Shown here: positions 10,694 through 22,251 of the stretch, one piece after another
How positions within the stretch are numbered: the stretch's first letter is position 1
Layout: each line of letters starts with the position of its first letter
NCBI GenBank assembly: GCA_009602725.1
Contig: WELB01000081.1
Location: forward strand, 541,570-601,909
Direction: 5' to 3'
Length of the DNA stretch: 60,340 nt
DNA from: Spirogloea muscicola
Taxonomy: Eukaryota; Streptophyta; Zygnematophyceae; Spirogloeales; Spirogloeaceae
Position numbers and translations under genes: made by a program
The notes under the pieces: generated by a model
The model's input: the letters and a program-made list of their open reading frames with translations, nothing else
What the model was told of the DNA's origin: nothing
Database searches by the model: none

Positions 10694-11905
10694 TTGGCAG
10701 CCTTGCTGCGAGCGGCCTTTGTGCCTTTCCAGGCGTCGCTACGCTCCGCCCACCAGGAGCTGCTCGCGGTGCACCCGGACCTGGCGGGCCAGGCGGTCTC
10801 CTTTGCGCACCTCGCGCACACCGCCGACCAGCGCGTCCAAGCGCGCTTCGCAGCCGCAATGGACAAGGCAGCCTTCACCACCTCCTTGCTCCAGCTCCCG
10901 GAGGCCGACCTGCGCGGGCGCGCGCGATTCCACTCGGCCTCCTCCCCCGGGGCCGCGGCGTGGCTCCAGGCCCTCCCCCTCAATGAAGCCCTCACACTCC
11001 CGGACGAGGCGTTCCGCAGTGCCGTCCACCGGCTCCTGGGCCTGCCGCCGCCATGTCTCCAGGGTGTGCAACAGTGTGAATGTGGCGAGCGAGGGGCCGA
11101 GCATGGGGAGCTGGCCGCTCATGTTCTGCGCTGTTCCCACGGCGGAGAGCGGACAGCGGCCCATGACCATCTCCGGGATGCGATGCATGGCATCCTTGTG
11201 GAGGCTGGCTTCTCGGTGGCAGCCGAGAACTCTGCCGTCATGTCGCTCCAGCAACGGGCCGACGGTCTCCACGCTCGTCGCGTGGACCTTGTGGCCACCC
11301 CACCAGCAGGCGGGCCACGTCTTCTCCTGGACGTGGTGACCACCGACTCCTATGACCGCACACATCCAACCCAGTGTGCCACCAAAGCTGGGTATGCGGT
11401 AGCCTGCGCCGCTCGGGCCAAGGAGCTAAAATACGCAGATCACCCGCGGGAAGACGAGTTCTTCCCGCTCGCCATCGATATGCACGGGGCGCTGGGCGCT
11501 CGGTGGCTCGCGCTGCTCAAACAGCTCTCTCGCCACGCCATTGCCCGCCGCTTCCATGGGGAGCCGGTGGACTTCCATGCTGCAGGGTCGCTAGCGCAGG
11601 TGTACCGCATGCGCTTGGCCGTCTCGCTGCAGAGGTCTATGGCCCGCGCGCTGCACCTGCGTGCAGGCAGAGCCCTCGCTGCTGCCTCTGGCTCTGGCCA
11701 GGGGACCCGCTTCCAGGAACCCAATCTCTCTGACCTGAGGCCGCTTAGCAGGGGTTACTGAGTGCTTCGTAGCTGCTTCGTTTCTTTTCTGTGCTTGTTG
11801 TTCTTCGTACTTCCCCTGGCCCCTTCTCGTCCTTTGTTCATTCTTTTCTGGGCTGGCTCTTTCCAGCCCCTATCCTCAATGCGCGAGCCCTTCTCTCTCG
11901 TTGCC
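10694..11905 (+). mobile_element. Best-preserved RLE-type retrotransposon 3' half
   Basis: An uninterrupted 355-codon frame (10694-11761) is followed by a 145-base 3' region. The frame shows a C-x-C...H-x3-C zinc knuckle (about residues 128-147) and then RVDLVATPP...LLLDVVTTDS (about 196-219). That arrangement is the one expected for the zinc-knuckle plus restriction-like endonuclease of R2/NeSL-type non-LTR elements, with Asp198 and Asp213 as candidate catalytic acids. The C-terminus reads DLRPLSRGY-stop. The polymerase domain is missing, so this copy cannot move by itself. The tail ends with the shared hairpin and a CTT-rich end at 11905. It is paired with a near-identical inverted copy. 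Confidence 0.82.
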
Positions 11906-12160
11906 AAAAGAAGAAAGGGCTCGCCCATTGAGGATAGGGGCTGGAAAAAGCCAGCCCAAAAAAGAATAAAGGACGAGAAGGGGCCAGGGGAAGTACGAAG
12001 AACAACAAGCACAAAAAAGAAACTAAGCAGCGACGGAGCACTCAGTAACCCCTGCTAAGCAGCCTCAGGTCAGAGAGACTGTGTTCCTGGAAGCGGGTCC
12101 CCTGGCCAGAGCCAGAGGCAGCGGCGAGGGCTCTGCCTGCACGCAGGTGCAGCGCGCGGG
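11648..12160. repeat. Large inverted repeat of two retroelement ends
   Basis: Arms of about 250 bases (11648-11905 plus, 12160-11912 minus) contain the last part of the coding frame and the full subfamily 3 tail. By eye they differ at a few percent of positions. The spacer is only a few bases (GTTGCC region). The minus arm ends with a decayed coding frame at about 12160. Confidence 0.85.
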
Positions 12161-12754
12161 CCCAAAAGGGGGCAAAGGCGTCAGAGGAGTCAAAGCAGTC
12201 GTTGGCGCGTGACCCCCCCCGGAAGATCTCGCCCTTCGACGACCTGGAGCCTGGGGATGCGACCCTCGACGCCGCGACGGATGCGGAGGACCACTCTCAG
12301 CCAATGGGGGAGTAGTTTAGCGGACCGGGCTAACGCATAATCAGTAGTCAGGGATAAGCTGGCTTTTCCAGCCGCTATCCTCAATGGGCGAGCCCTTTTT
12401 CTCGATTAGCGGACGATGTCACGGTCGATGACCGTAAAGGCCGGGANACTGGTGGCTGTTTGAGGCCAGCCCAAAAGAATGGACAAGGTCGGAGGGGCCG
12501 GATGGCGCTCGTCGAGCTCGAGGTCAAAGCGTGGGTTGTGGGAACCTCATCGGGGTTCGAACCCTCGTCCCACATACTCAAGCGCCGGACCCTACATCGC
12601 GAGGCCAAGCCGCGCCGGCGTGCCCCGCCGCTGGTGCGGGGCGACGGCGGCAAGGCCGCCAGACAGCCGCCGCCGCCGCCGCCGCCGCCGCCCGTGCGGC
12701 GCGACGCCGCTTGCTCGGATTTTCCGCCCTCGCCGCCACGACCCTGGCGATGGG
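12160..12754. other. Retroelement scraps and GC-rich leader
   Basis: Holds a plus-strand tail scrap at 12352-12405 (GCTGGCTTTTCCAGCC, then GGGCGAGCCC), a single N at 12446 and a minus-strand tail scrap at 12450-12520. A GC-rich stretch with a (GCC)n run at about 12670-12692 follows and is probably the leader of the next gene. Nothing else was recognised. Confidence 0.5.
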
Positions 12755-15700
12755 ATGGACGAGCTGCTGGCAGCGTTGCTGGACCACGCGGCGGCAGCCG
12801 GCGCCAACGGCGTGCCGCTGCCGCAGCTGTGGCGCGCTCTCGAGCCCGCCGCGGCGCGCCTCGGCCTGCCCCTGGATCCGGCCGCTCGAGCCGCCGCCTG
12901 GCGCGCTCTCCTGCTGACGGACGACCTGGAGCTCCGGCTCGCTGCCCCCGACGGGAGTTGCGGCAGCGTCTCGCGCAAGGACCCCGCCGTCCAGGATGCA
13001 GCAGAGGCGGAGCGCCTCGGCATCACAGTGGTCGCTCCCGAAGCTCTGCGCAGCGCCGCGCTGGGGCTGTACGACATGCCGCCCCCCGAGGTGGAGGAGC
13101 AGCGGGCTGTTCTGCGAGCCCTTGCAACGGCCAGGTAGCAAGCCTCACTAGCAATTGCGGCCTTGCCAGCTGTTCCTGACTCGACGTCGACCATGTCCTT
13201 AGCCGCCTCCGGCAATGCATCGCGATATCAGACGCCAGGACGGCTCTGCCACGGCCTGAATCATCTACCTAACTGATCTTTGACATCCTCACAGGGACAA
13301 GGGGATGACGCAGGCAGCACTGGCGAAGCTCCTCAACATCAGCAACAACAATTTCTTCTATCATGTGCGGCACCTTGAGGCTCGCGGTCTTGTCACCCGC
13401 CATAATATCCTATCCAAGCAGGATCGGAAGCCGACCGGACAGGTTGTCAGCACCAACATCTGTCACCTCGCACGATTTGGCCGCTCTGTCATGAACAGTG
13501 GCTTGCAACGTCTGGAGACTCCTCTCGCCTCAAGTAGCTGCAAGAAGGAGCTCTCTGAGGAGGGGGCAGATGATTCTCCAGCGTGGCTGGTCACCGACGA
13601 CACCGCTGCTCTGCAGGCCATCTGCCAGAGGCTCGAAGCAGCAGATGGCAAGGTGCCGCAGGCCTCCTCCTTCATGTTGAGCGTCAGGTTTTACAGAAAT
13701 CTCCTGGCAAGGGAGTTGTGATATGATACTGCAGCTAAAGCTTTGCTTGCTTACTTTCTTATGAGGTGGCTTGCCTGCTGTCAACGACTGGTGTGCTAGG
13801 GTTTGATCAGCACGTTGAAGCCTCTGTGCAGGTACTTGTGGTGCACGAGCTGAAAGTGGACCTTGGATATCGACATGCAAAAGGCCATCGCCAGTGGCGC
13901 AGAGTACGGTGACATTACCTTTGACGACTCAGCAGCCCATCTATTGTCCTTAGAGAGATTTTACACAATCTGTTAAGCACAAAAGTTGTACTATATGGAG
14001 ACAGTGAGCTTGTTTCCGAGGCACACCTGTGCGCTTGTTGCAGTTGGAGAGAAAGCTTGTGGACTCAGGCGCAGTTGAAGTTTTTGCAGGCAGCGTAGAC
14101 GCCAAGGTATGGGTGGCGCTTACCTCATTGTGGTGTACACTGGTACTGGTCCAGGATTCTAATAGTGAAACTTAGACCAGTAGGACTCGTCTCAATTTTG
14201 TTCTGACAGGCTGCTGAGACTGGACAATTACTACTGCAGGTAGTGAATTGCATGAGTAGACTGCTCATGTACTCTTGTTGATGCCGTTCTTTGTAGCCTG
14301 CTTAAACTGGACTTTTGTAACTGCAGGTAGTAAGTTGCATGAGGCTCCTAGATCCCCTCCGAGTTAGCAAAACACTCAGCCAGGGACAGAAGCAGACACA
14401 GGGGGAGGATGGGCAAGAGTTGGAGAACGATGAGCAGGGAATTGGCAACTCGGGGGGCGTCCTAGTGGAGCTGCCCTTGCTCGAGCAGATGTATGACATG
14501 ATCCATGCTGCAGGCCCAGCTGGCTTGTACTCCTCAGATGTGAGTACAATGTATATTAGAGGAGTTTGCATGTTGGGTAGATTAACACATTGAGATGCCT
14601 TTGTGTGAGCTTCACCTGTTGCTATGTCGGTGCTTTCTTAATTGCATGAAGTCAATTGAGATGGACACTAAGGAGCTGCTAACACCCCTTTGAAGCTCAC
14701 TTGGTGCTGATAGAGAGGGATAATGGCATGCGCAGCTGTGGAAGCAACTTGGTGTCAGTAGCAAACGGAACCAATTCCGCCTCGACAGGCTGCTTGAGAG
14801 GAAATTGGTGACAAGGTTTGGCGAGCTGAAGAATAAGTCCACAACATACCGCCTGAGGGCAGCCAATCTTGATGCTGCTCCAGCGGAGCAGCTGCTACTC
14901 AAGCCAGAGCTTAATCTGAAGGAGAGGGACAAGGCTGCCTCTGCTACAAACAGCCTCGCCAAAAATGTCAAGCAAGAGCCACAGGAGGAAGGGGCAATTA
15001 CTGTTGCTCCTGCCAAGTATGTCAAGCGGCCCAACTTCCCCAGCACTTTCAATGGTCTCAACCGGGAGCAAAAAGTCCGCCACTACCTCCAGGTACGTGC
15101 CGCTCCCTGCACGACTTTCAGTGTCCTCGACGCGCTTGGAAGTCAATGCGTGTATCATGTACTAAGCCTCAATGTACTGGAATCCTATATCACACTTTTC
15201 TTGAAGCTTGAATGCTTGATCTCATCTTGCAGAATTGCGGGGGATGGTGTCTGCGTATGGAGCTGCAGCGTGTTTTGGAGGATGCAGAATTTCCGGTGAA
15301 GTTAGATAGGAAAACAGTGACCAGAGTAATCGAGCGACTGCAGCAACAGAACTTTTGCAGGAGCACATACGTGGAAGTACTGGGGATCTCAAACGGAGGG
15401 CTTAAACGAAACGTGGAGGTGATCCTAGTAAATGGTGTGGAGCTCAGCAACACTCTTTTTGAAAGCGTACACGCTCGCTTCCGATTGCTGGAGTCCCAGG
15501 GTCGCAGTGCTGGTCAGTCTAAGGTCAGTGCCTGCAATGGCCAACATCATACCTTCTCGCTTGCCGTCGGGTTCTAAGATATACAAGTGCCAACGTTGTT
15601 GTTGTACCTTGTTTTGTTGTTGCATCACCTTCTAAGCACAGCCGAGGTACACATATTGACAATTGCTTGCTGGAGGCAGGTCAGGCCTGGGGACGGGGGG

Positions 15701-18700
15701 GCAGCAGTGCAGGTACTCACGGGAGTCGAGCGACTCCCCACTGGTCGCCGACTCGACGCTAAAGTCCACAAGGAGGCTTACTTAGCCTCTGAGGAACGAC
15801 TAGATGGTCCAACCTCAGCCCAAAAGACAGTCGTCATTGCCAGGGGCTACATTACTGCAAAACTTAGTCGAGCATGTTCGCTGCACACTTTACTGTGGAG
15901 GACGTTCTATTCGGGTAGTTCATTACAGATATTCACTGCTGCTGAGGCAGTAGCCAGGATGCCGCCGGAGACGTTACATCGTCTTGTTGGTGTTGAGGGA
16001 TGGCGCAGCCGCATGTCTGTCCTTCTTGACCTCCTCAAACGCCTGAAGGTCAGGAGCTCTCTGCACTTTTATTCTTGAAGAGAGAGCTTCTTCCATTCAG
16101 TAATGTAATCTGGCAACTTCCTGACCAGCGTGGCTTCTGATGTGGCAGCTGATACGGTTGGACTACAGCCAGAGTCTGCCCAGTCAAGGAATAGCGGAGG
16201 ATCTGGCAACTTTGCCAGGCATGCCGGAAGCATCACAAGCATATGGCTTGGAGGAGCGGGCTACTCTGGAAGAGCCCAGTGCTGATGACGTCAAAGCGTG
16301 TCGCACGTATACCTTCAGCACCAGGGGTGCAGTTGCCCTCTATTGGGAAGACCTTGAAGCCTTGTTCTCAAGCGCTGAGCAATACTTCGCCCTTCAAGCT
16401 TTTCCAGCCACTGTTGCTCCTGAGGTAAGTCCACTTTTAAGGACAGCATTCGCTAACCTGCAAATTGAATATCAATCTGTGCTATATCTGCTCTGACACA
16501 GCCATGCTAGCTGGTGTGACCAATAGGTGTGCCGATCGCGATCGTGGTCCAATCGCGACACTCTGACGGCAGAGGCACGAGCGGATATTCAAAGCAGGCT
16601 AAGGCGAGCAGCGGGGGGCCTGGGTCACAAGGCGACGCACGAGCAGTGCGCGTTGGTTGCCATGCAGGCTGATGTATCGCTTGAGCAGGTTCTCAGGGTC
16701 TCCTACAGGAGGAATCACCTCATGAGGCTTGCCCACCTTTCCAGAGGTCCTGCTTCCGAGTCAGTGTTCAGACGTGCTCGTCATGAGGCAGAAGCAGGGC
16801 ATGTCCGTGCATATAAGAGACGGCATCTGAAGGAAGGCCAAGAGGGGCATCTTGGCGAGGATGTAGAGCACCAGACAGTACATCCCAGGGGCAAAGAAGT
16901 GGTGGCAGAGCACGTCCATAGCAATAAGAAGCAGAGGAAAGCACGAAGGTCAAAGCGCTTCAAATGGACTGAGCAAGCCGACAGGTCGGTGCTCCTCCGT
17001 AATTGTATTCTTGACCTGTGTTCTTGCTGGTCGTAGGTGCTATGTCCATGCTTGATGCACTTCTTATTTGGTACGCAGAGCATTGCTGTGGAGCTACGCC
17101 ACTCAAAAGGCTCGCCACCCTAGAGGCAAAGTGAACTGGAGCCGCTGCCAAGGCCTCCCAGCCAAGCAGTTGGTGTGTCGTCGCCGCGTCGTGCTTCTGA
17201 AAAATAAGAAGAGTGTACGGGATCTCATTCTGGACCTTAGTGCACACCTTGCTGTTCGTCATCGCGCCTCTGCAAGGAGTTCAGCACAGGCCAGCATTGC
17301 ATGGGATGACCCCAGCGTTCCAGAAGTGGCAGCAAAATTGGATGCTGTGGTCCGTGCGTCTCAGAGGATGCTGCAGTCAGCCCCACTTTCCAGTCAGAAA
17401 GTCGAGCAGCTGGATCATCTGCACTCCACCAGTCCTTTTCCAATCCATCTCCATTTGCCTGCGCCTGGCGTCCACCCCCCCCAGCAACCACCTCTTGTCT
17501 TACCGAATCCAAAGAGGCAGAGACGGGAGCAGCTTGTCCGTGAGCGCTTAAGCGTGGCCACATCTCTGGAGTTGCTAAAGGCCATGCTCTTAAGAGCACA
17601 GGAGAATTCTAGCAGTAGGAGTGCTGGTGCTCTTTATGCTGCTGTGCAGCAACAGAGTGAGCTGGATCTGCTTGCAGCATTTGACCTCCTCCGTGATCGT
17701 GGCCACGTGGTACTCCCTTCTCCTTAGTCAATCTCAAGCCTTGCCATTTGTGTCAAAAGCTCCTGTGAACATTTTGGCTGAAGAGCACCACATTCTTGCA
17801 GGTTGCAGGTCAAGGCTTGTCGCCCTTTATGCTTTCTGGAGGTTTCTACAGCAGACTTGGAGATATGTTCCCCTTTTCACTGGGTATGACAGAAAATCAA
17901 GGAGCTTTCGCCACCCGCCTCAGTGCTGCCCTCGAAGCCAAAGGCCAGCTGACAGTCACTGAGAGCACAGACTTCACTTTTGGCAATCTCTTGCGGGTAC
18001 TTGAGATGCGGCAGAGCGAGGAAATATGGTTGGAGCCTGTGCTACCTTTGAGCGGTCTTGGAGAAGCTGATTGGCAGGTTTGAATCTCCTTCCGTTGACC
18101 CTGCATGGATGTTGTTGAGCATGTGTGTGGTATCATGGCTTAGCTCAAGGCTTACTATGCTTTTGTAGGGAGGAGAGGACAGAGGCCGCAGAGAAAGAGG
18201 TTTCCCAAAGATGGAAGTGAGGGTACAACAGGCCAGCTATTCTGCAGCGGCGTGCTTGACCTCTGTGGAATCAAGTGAGCCATGATGCAGAGGCACCACA
18301 ATGAAAGCCAGTCTTTATTTGAGCCTATCCAATTGTTGATGAAGCCTTGTTTGTGCATCCTATTGACTTTGTTTTGGCTACTCCATATGCTTGGTCTCGT
18401 CTCCTCAGAGGATATTGGGCCATCCAGCCAAGTTCAATCCGCCAATGAACAGGTATCTGCCGATGGGAAGGCAGAGCTACGCTCAGTGGAGAGTGATCAG
18501 GGGGGGCTGCAGTCACTCGAGATCCAACATGGGGAGCCTACAATGCCTCCTATGAATAGCTCAACTCTTGCACAGTTACTGCGCCAATGGCCCCCTTCGA
18601 AGGATGTCAGTGAAGCTCTGCCTTCACCAGCTCCTGTAATGCTTGAAGAAGCGTCAGAAGCATGCCTTCAACATTGGAGCAGCCAGGAAGCTGAATCAGG

Positions 18701-20129
18701 GGAGGCAAAGTGTGTGAAAGTGGCCTGTTTAAAGCATGCTCTGCTCAGCATCAAGACATCAGGGGCGAGGGGTCTCACTCTTAGTAGCTTGGCTGCAGAG
18801 CTCCGGGCTGAAGCAGGTACTCAAGAATTTCTCTATGGCTGGACTGTGCTTGCAAGTAGAGCATTCTGGTGAACAATAGTTTTGCGTCACACTTACTTGG
18901 TTGTTACCACTCCAATCAGGCAATCACTGCAGCATTCTGGAGTGTGCTGAGAGGTGTGCAATTGAGCTGGAAGCATTTGGTCTGATCAAGAAGGTGAGAT
19001 TTTCCTCTATTCTGTACTTTGGTGATGGCCGGCTAACTCAGTATTATTCTTGAGGAGGCACGCAACTGATGTGTACGTTCAGCATATTGGGTGATCAGAT
19101 ATGATAGCATTTTTCTTGAGCAGTTCTGTCTGCTTCTTGTAGGTGAATGCATATGATCACGTTGTGCTCCTCTCACCAGAGGAAGCTGCAAAGCACATGA
19201 TGAGTGTACCGGAGCATGTCCCAGGTTCGCTATTGTCGATTTCATTCTCTTTTAGCTTATTATGCTGCCCTACTTTGTAAAGAACAGTCATAGCCAATGA
19301 CTCAATTCATTGTGACTAGCACTTATCACCAAATTATCTGCAGGCAAGGGTACAATTGCCAGTCAGAAGACAAACGGCAATGGTGAGGGAACAGGTCTTG
19401 TGCACAGCCTACATCCACAGGCAGATGCAGCTCTTGGTACAAGTAGTCCGAAAACAGCAGATCAACAGGCAGATGCGGTTCCTGCTGACAATAGCGAAGA
19501 AGAGAGGAGTAAGGGTGCGGAGGTCAACCTGCATGCAAAAGCCATCCGGCCCTGGTCACAGACTGAAGAAGTTGTCGACGAAGGCCTCTTAGGACGACTC
19601 AGGCGCCGCATACTAAGCCTGGTGGTTACACGACCTGGAATACCAGAGGTGACAAAGTCTTACTAAATCAAACCCCTCTGCTTATGGACTCCTTCATGTT
19701 CGCAGAGATCCTCTTCTGCGAGCAACGTACTTAGGTATCGTTTTGTGTGGCTACCTTTGCAGGCTGAGCTGATCAAGGAGATGGATGCGATCAATCCTCA
19801 GGTACCTGTGGTCAGGCTGGATACTATTCACTTGTACAGTTGTGCAGTTCTTGAGTAGCACTCTAGCTGTTGGCTCAGCCCCTTCAATGATATGTGACTG
19901 GAACACAAGTTCGTCATTGCAGAATTGCTGTGATCTGCTACAAGTCATGGAGCTGGATGGTTTACTGTGCGTGCGAGTGGCACCACGTTCAGAGATTGAA
20001 GGAGGTGCGCATGGGCTGCTGCAGCGGTCTGTGGGGGTCAAGGACAACAGGGATCCCTTGAACAGCGTGTCACAGATGCCCCCTATTCAACATTACTTTG
20101 TGGCCGCAAGCATATCAGGGCACTTGTGA
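12755..20129 (+). CDS. GTF3C1: TFIIIC largest subunit, B-block binding (GTF3C1/TFC3-like)
   Basis: TFIIIC recognises the internal promoter of tRNA genes; this subunit binds the B block. I read 19 exons: 12755-13134, 13295-13652, 13832-13903, 14044-14106, 14327-14539, 14736-15092, 15233-15523, 15680-16048, 16149-16424, 16527-16984, 17079-17709, 17802-18077, 18169-18274, 18409-18816, 18920-18993, 19143-19224, 19344-19648, 19763-19801 and 19923-20129. All phases join, giving 1654 residues, near the plant homologue. Recognisable blocks are the winged-helix segment MTQAALAKLLNISNNNFFYH in exon 2, RPNFPSTFNGLNREQKVRHY in exon 6, GYITAKLSRACSLH in exon 8, and the plant-type FKWTEQADR junction with VNWSRCQGLPAKQ in exons 10-11. 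The C-terminus is complete. The start was chosen as the first ATG in frame with MDELLAALLDHA. Confidence 0.92.
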
Positions 20130-20290
20130 AGCCACTCTGTCCGCCTATTTCTTTACTTTGTACATCATTCTTTCATTCTTTGTCATCTTTGATCGTCCAG
20201 AAACTCTCTTTCTTGAACTTATTCTTCCACTATGGTGGCTGAAGCTGTGGGAAGTATCAGTATAGTGTTATAAATTAGCGGGCACAGCCT
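20130..20290. other. 3' flank of the TFIIIC gene
   Basis: AT-richer sequence with no recognisable gene. It probably holds the 3' untranslated region of the TFIIIC gene. Confidence 0.4.
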
Positions 20291-20785
20291 TATGAGTGAC
20301 AGCATGTGCTTATCAGATCTTGCTAACATTGGCCGCTACAGGGCCATCCACACATGAGCGGACCAAGATGGCTTGACCTGCAGCCGTTCCTTGCATCAGA
20401 GCCTTGGGGACACTGCCCTGCACAGATCCTGCCATAAGGGAATGAATGTGTATGAAGAGATGGAGAGCCTGTGTGACCAAGTATAGAGGCAAGCACATCG
20501 ACAAATGTACGTCACTTCCTGCTAAGCTGACCCGCTCAGTAACCACGAGTCAGCACAAAGAGGTCGCTAACTGATGCCGAAATACCGGACGGCAATCGAC
20601 AAGCTGTTGAGCTACCAGCTAAGACGAAGGCACGCCGTGCGCATGAAATTGAAAATATGAGACGTGATGTGAGACGTGCCAGACTCCTTGGATTGGTCCT
20701 GATATCTGGCATCCTCCTCAATGTCTTGCGACGCTCATCCTCAACTGCAGCAACGAGTCTGGCCTGTGCCCCGTTGTCTGACAGG
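20290..20785 (-). mobile_element. Retroelement family B, C-terminus and tail
   Basis: The minus strand reads a short retroelement C-terminus (SDLFVLTRGY-stop at 20536) with a tail unlike families 1-4: after the stop, GCGGGTCAGCTTAGCAG, then a segment ending about 20290. The same tail follows stops at 22143 and 39701, both on the plus strand, so it is a real family. The coding part here is only about 85 residues and uncertain upstream. Confidence 0.7.
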
Positions 20786-21705
20786 AAGTACTCGCCCCTA
20801 GAGAAAAAAAAAAAGGACAATGTCCAAAGCCAAAGAAAGAGGAGCCGGAAAATGGACTACACTCCAAAACGCTGCAAAACACATGGACGATGCAGAGGGA
20901 AGCTCAGTACCCACGAGTGAGCGACATCAGGTCTGAGTAGTTCGCCAAAAAGCGCTTTCCCAAAGCTTGCCCGGTTGGATAATCACTCAGTATGCACTGC
21001 TTAGGAGCCCCAAATTAGAAGCCTAGCCGCCTTTCTTGAAAGCAATTCCCTTGACGAACGCCAGAGGCTGCAGCTAGAGCACGGCCAGCACGCAATTGCA
21101 AGTCGTGGGCCATGGACCGCTGGAGTGACCGCTGGAGCTCTGCCGGAGCGCAGCACCTCCTCCTGTCTAATAAGGGTGTGGGTGACACTGTTTTCGATGG
21201 GGCTGGGAGACATGCCGTGGCCGTCTAGATGTGCCCGTCTGATTATGAGCTCGACGACAGCCTTCACAACGGCAGTGAAGCCGTCAGAGGAAATATAAAA
21301 AAGCCGTCAGAGGGGGCAAGGGCTGTAAAAAGCGCTGTCTCAGAGCTTGAGTATGATGGATCACTAAGTAACCACGAGTGAGGAGCCGCAAGTGATATGA
21401 AAGACTAGCAGCCGGAAAGAAAGTGCTCGCCCATAGAGAAGAGGGGATGGCAAAGCCAGCCCAAAAAAGAATGGACAATGTCCAAAGCCAAAGAAAGAGG
21501 AGCCGGAGAAAGGACTACACTACAAAACACTGCAAAACACATAGACGATGCAGAGGGAAGCTCAGTACCCACGAGTGAGCAACATCAGGTCTGAGTAGCT
21601 CGCTGCAGGGAAAGAGGCACTCCACCGAGACCCAGAGGCGGCGGCCATAGCACGGCCTGCTCGCGTGTGGACGGCGTGGGCAAGGGAGCGTTGAGGGCCT
21701 TGTCC
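20785..21705 (-). mobile_element. Three stacked retroelement fragments
   Basis: Three minus-strand pieces follow in order. 20785-20947 is a subfamily 2 tail with only the last codons (LLTRGY-like). 21001-21420 holds two decayed C-terminal pieces (AVHGPRLAIACWPCS frame, and a terminus near 21365). 21420-21705 is a subfamily 2 tail with a longer C-terminal remnant. A run of 11 adenines lies at the first junction. Confidence 0.65.
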
Positions 21706-22235
21706 ATGCCGTTCGGCCTGCCGCTCCCAGCCACTGCTTGCTAGCTATTCAGATTTGCATCTACTGACTAAAGGTTACTGAGAGTCCGCTTGCTGCTGTC
21801 TCAGTCCTTAGCACTCCGGCTCCTTCAGACCTTGTCCATATCTTTGGGCGTGCTCTCGCTGCGGCCTCCGGCTTTCGTCAGGGGGATAGGTTTCCGGCAG
21901 CTAGTCCGTCGGATGTGAGGCTCCTCACTCGTAACTACTGAGTGGTCCATCCTCCCCCCGTTCTGCCATAGCCTCTTCAGGCCCCGCAGTCGCTGCTTAG
22001 CTCGTAGTCTGGCCCCTTCGAACCTTGTCAATTCTTTTCGGGCTGGCTTCTCACAGCCCTTGCCCCCATTGGGAGAGCCACGTCTTCCCAGCCACCAGTT
22101 CATCTGGCCGCGCAGCTAGAGCACGGCCACAACGTGCTGACTCGTGGTTACTGAGCGGGTCAGCTTAGCAGCAGGTGACGTACACCTGTCACATGGGCTT
22201 GCCTTGGAGCCATTCAGGCCCCATTCCCCCCTCCC
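21705..22235 (+). mobile_element. Three plus-strand retroelement ends in series
   Basis: First is a subfamily 4 terminus (CTGACTAAAGGTTACTGAG at about 21765) with tail to 21850. Then a subfamily 1 C-terminus (LLTRNY-stop ending at 21941) with tail to 22085, ending GGGAGAGCCACGTCTTCC. Then a family B terminus (LTRGY-stop near 22155) with tail. Together with the preceding minus copies they form another converging arrangement. The last tail ends just before the PP7 gene. Confidence 0.75.
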
Positions 22236-22251
22236 CCAGGACGCGACAGCC

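Noticed and set aside
4930-12520. CRISPR-like array because of repeated short blocks
   Set aside because: Repeats are unevenly spaced, differ in length and sequence, occur in both orientations and end in retroelement coding frames. The organism is a eukaryote.
12534-12578. tRNA-like sequence with GGGGTTCGAACCC and flanking TGTGGGA/TCCCACA
   Set aside because: The outer stem and T-arm-like part are only about 40 bases apart in total; there is no D arm or anticodon arm, so it cannot be a functional tRNA. It may be a tRNA-derived scrap.
12479-12754. Upstream extension of the TFIIIC subunit with an earlier start
   Set aside because: The extension runs through retroelement tail sequence and a GCC run, with no conserved residues. 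The ATG at 12755 matches the family start better.
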